Shown in pieces: positions 4,992 through 6,856 of a DNA stretch of 6,856 nt. The stretch's first letter is position 1, and each line of letters opens with the position of its first letter. The position numbers were made by a program, and so were the translations under genes. The stretch is from an uncultured Paracoccaceae bacterium (GTDB lineage Bacteria > Pseudomonadota > Alphaproteobacteria > Rhodobacterales > Rhodobacteraceae), in assembly GCA_937916485.1 (NCBI GenBank), contig CALFSV010000046.1:1-6856 (forward strand), given 5' to 3'. Below the pieces are notes generated by a model. The model was given only the letters and a program-made list of their open reading frames with translations. It had not been told where the DNA came from and ran no database searches.

Positions 4992-6644
4992 CTAGTATCG
5001 CCAGCTGACGCCCAGACCAAGACGGGGGCTGTCCTGCGCCACAAGAGTGCCAAGCCCGAAACGTCCGATCGCGTTGGTGGCGAAGACCTCCAGGCCGATG
5101 GGCCAGTCCGGCACATCATAGCGCGCACCGACGTTCCAGATCAGGGGCTCATCACTTATTGACGGCGTCACATCGGCTAGAAGCTGGATCTGGTCCGTCA
5201 CTCGGTAGTTCACCCCGACACCCACGCCGTATTTGAGCACGTCTTCAAAGGCAGCAAACCGGGGTGTCACGTTGACCGCAAGATCAGGGCTCACCTCGTA
5301 GGTGATTGGAATATCGGCATAAACCACCCCAACCGTCGGGGGCGTGATATTCCGACCTGCCAGGATCCTGCCAGATAGCGAAAACAGGTTTCCGTTGTTT
5401 TGATCCAGAAACCTCAGCCGTCCACCGAACATGTATCGTGCGTCTGTTCCTGGATTTCGGGTCGCATCGACGCTTCCGTCATCGGCAAAGACCTCGACGA
5501 TCCCTTCGTACTGAATGTCCTGATCCAGGCTCAGAAGGATCGAACCGGACTGGTTGCCATCGGTGCCGAAGGTGGACGAGATCAGCATCTTGCCCGGAGA
5601 CTGGGTGGCCGCGCCTGGCACGGCCCCCCCGTCCCATTGCAATTGCCGCTCGCGGGCCGTGACAGGTGCCAGTTGGTCCACCCGGTAGCTTTCCTGGACC
5701 GGACGGCCAAAACTTGGCGCAAAGCTGAAGCGCAGGCCGAACAGGGGGCCGTTGCCTTCTGGAAGGTCAGCCAAGGCGGCAGTGCTGGGCGAAAAGCCAA
5801 CCCCGTTGGTGGCGAAAACGTCGATGTTTGACCTTGGTGTCACGGCATAGCGCCCCCCGAGTGTCCAGATCGGCGCATTCCCGACCGAGCCATCGCTTTG
5901 AAACGCATTTCCACCCGGTCCAAGCGACATCTGCGCGACACCAAAAAGCTGGGTCCGCGCGTTCGGGGCCCAGGTCATGCCGCTACCGACATAGTAGAAC
6001 GTCCCAAAGAAAGGGTTGCCGTTCAGATTGTCGGGAAAAACGGCCACGCCTGGGGTGAAGTGAAATCGCAGATCGTCCCGGATCCGAAGGGTTGCGGGCA
6101 ATTGCGCCGATCCGATGAAGTGATCCTCATCCGATCCATTCTGGCTGCCCAGAAAGACCGCGCCAAAGCGCATGATCTCAACCGATGCCTGGGCGGCCAA
6201 GGCAAAGCGATCGTTCGAAAAATACTGGTACTTGAGGCTTGGCCCGAAACTGAGTGTCGTGATGTTGTCTCGGCGCGCGTCCAAACGCCGAGCAGCCATG
6301 ACATTTTGGTCCTGTGCCCCGCTGATCAGGTCGCGCGGCGGGTCATCATAGACATGCAGCGCCAGCCCGTATTCGAGATTGCTGCGCCCCCGCCACCGGA
6401 ACTCACCACCGTAAAACTGTCGGCCGGTGCCGAAGTTGCCGGCGTCATAGCTCCCGTTGAGGAAGCCGCCCTGAAACTCGAACGTCCGTTCCGCCAGCAA
6501 CTCACCTGTTTCAAAGTTGATATGATCGCCCGCGGCCTGTTCGTAGGGGGGCACCGGGAACGCAGGATCGGTCTGGGCCAAGACCGGTACCGCTCCTGCA
6601 GTAGCAATCGCAAAAACTGAGGCGCCAAGTAGCTTTTTCAACAC
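4992..6644 (-). CDS. Outer-membrane protein with two tandem beta-barrel halves (550 aa)
   Basis: I prefer the GTG start at 6644, because GGAG lies seven bases upstream and the product then begins as a clean signal peptide ((M)LKKLLGASVFAIATAGA..., cleavage after VLA at residue 23). The in-frame ATG at 6674 would add ten residues and has no ribosome binding site. The mature chain is made of amphipathic beta strands with Asn/Gly/Asp turns and ends in SWRY, an aromatic C-terminus as in outer-membrane barrels. The chain appears duplicated. Residues about 57-309 resemble about 353-550: NLEYGLALHVYDD matches DIQYEGIVEVFADD, and PIWTLGGRYAVTP...IDVFATNGVG matches LIWNVGARYDVPD...LEVFATNAIG. A non-barrel linker of about 40 residues (310-352) joins them. 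Substrate unknown; its position 749 bases upstream of the export gene on the same strand suggests, without proving, an envelope polysaccharide role. I do not recognise a named family. Confidence 0.85.
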   Translation of the reverse strand: MLKKLLGASVFAIATAGAVPVLAQTDPAFPVPPYEQAAGDHINFETGELLAERTFEFQGGFLNGSYDAGNFGTGRQFYGGEFRWRGRSNLEYGLALHVYDDPPRDLISGAQDQNVMAARRLDARRDNITTLSFGPSLKYQYFSNDRFALAAQASVEIMRFGAVFLGSQNGSDEDHFIGSAQLPATLRIRDDLRFHFTPGVAVFPDNLNGNPFFGTFYYVGSGMTWAPNARTQLFGVAQMSLGPGGNAFQSDGSVGNAPIWTLGGRYAVTPRSNIDVFATNGVGFSPSTAALADLPEGNGPLFGLRFSFAPSFGRPVQESYRVDQLAPVTARERQLQWDGGAVPGAATQSPGKMLISSTFGTDGNQSGSILLSLDQDIQYEGIVEVFADDGSVDATRNPGTDARYMFGGRLRFLDQNNGNLFSLSGRILAGRNITPPTVGVVYADIPITYEVSPDLAVNVTPRFAAFEDVLKYGVGVGVNYRVTDQIQLLADVTPSISDEPLIWNVGARYDVPDWPIGLEVFATNAIGRFGLGTLVAQDSPRLGLGVSWRY

Positions 6645-6856
6645 TTTGAAACTCCATTCGGCATTGGATCGCATGTAGCGATGCCATGTTAGCGGCCATG
6701 CAGACCGGCCACATTATCCGGGTGTCTTACCGATACGCCCCATCACCCGACATTCCCTGGCTGTTCTGGCCTTGATGGTTCTGGCGCCAAGTGCCCTGGC
6801 CCCAAGTGCCCTGGCCCCAGAGTCCTGCCGAGTAATCCTAGCGTCACCTTATGAGG
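6645..6856. other. Upstream region of the double-barrel gene
   Basis: These 212 bases should contain the minus-strand promoter of the large barrel gene. A GATAAT hexamer occurs about 70 bases before the GTG start (minus strand, near 6713-6718), but there is no recognisable -35 box at the right distance. At the right edge a plus-strand frame is open from a stop near 6677 to the end of the window. From ATG at 6775 it reads MVLAPSALAPSALAPESC..., which resembles the hydrophobic core of a signal peptide, but it has no ribosome binding site and is cut by the window edge. I do not call it a gene. Confidence 0.4.
6787..6816. repeat. Two exact tandem copies of a 15-bp unit
   Basis: CCAAGTGCCCTGGCC occurs twice head to tail (6787-6801 and 6802-6816), followed by a degenerate partial copy starting CCAGAG. 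The unit length is a multiple of three, so the repeat would keep any reading frame open. On the plus strand it encodes repeated PSALA. Confidence 0.85.

Noticed and set aside
4778..5128. Open frames at 4778-4987 (plus) and 4844-5128 (minus)
   Set aside because: The minus frame is a shadow that overlaps the 3' end of the large barrel gene. The plus frame has no start signal or protein-like features.

Overview
The window most likely comes from an alphaproteobacterium, probably of the Rhodobacterales (Roseobacter/Rhodobacter) group. This is inferred from the style of the outer-membrane polysaccharide export protein, the GC-rich coding DNA on the right, and a small zinc-ribbon protein of a kind I associate with that group. 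No rRNA, tRNA, CRISPR array, integrase or intact insertion sequence is visible. All well-supported genes lie on the minus strand.

Reading in the direction of transcription (right to left): (1) 6644-4992 encodes a secreted protein of about 550 residues that looks like two related outer-membrane beta-barrel halves in tandem. (2) A 749-base gap (4991-4243) holds no convincing gene but contains a perfect stem-loop, a phased direct repeat and a small open frame. (3) A three-gene cluster follows: a Wza/KpsD-type polysaccharide export lipoprotein (4242-3106), a predicted 263-residue outer-membrane beta-barrel protein (3043-2252), and a secreted threonine-rich protein (2252-1749) coupled to it by a TAATG stop/start overlap. 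(4) A 546-base gap (1748-1203) is rich in inverted repeats. (5) A 60-residue membrane-anchored zinc-ribbon protein occupies 1202-1020. (6) Bases 1-1019 contain no gene I can identify. One long plus-strand open frame (203-901) is open, but overlapping minus-strand frames look equally protein-like.

Base composition changes sharply near 3.05-3.1 kb. Sampled lines of the export gene and the large barrel gene are about 63-65% GC, whereas the 263-residue gene sampled about 43%, so the two downstream secreted genes may have a different history from the export gene they follow.

The working model is an envelope polysaccharide locus. The export lipoprotein would form the outer-membrane exit channel, and the barrel proteins and Thr-rich protein would be accessory surface components. 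The set of parts (OPX protein, double-barrel protein, Thr-rich secreted protein) is reminiscent of the enterobacterial gfcABCDE/yjbEFGH group, but I see no direct sequence match to those proteins beyond the OPX family. No polymerase, flippase, chain-length kinase or glycosyltransferase lies in the window.
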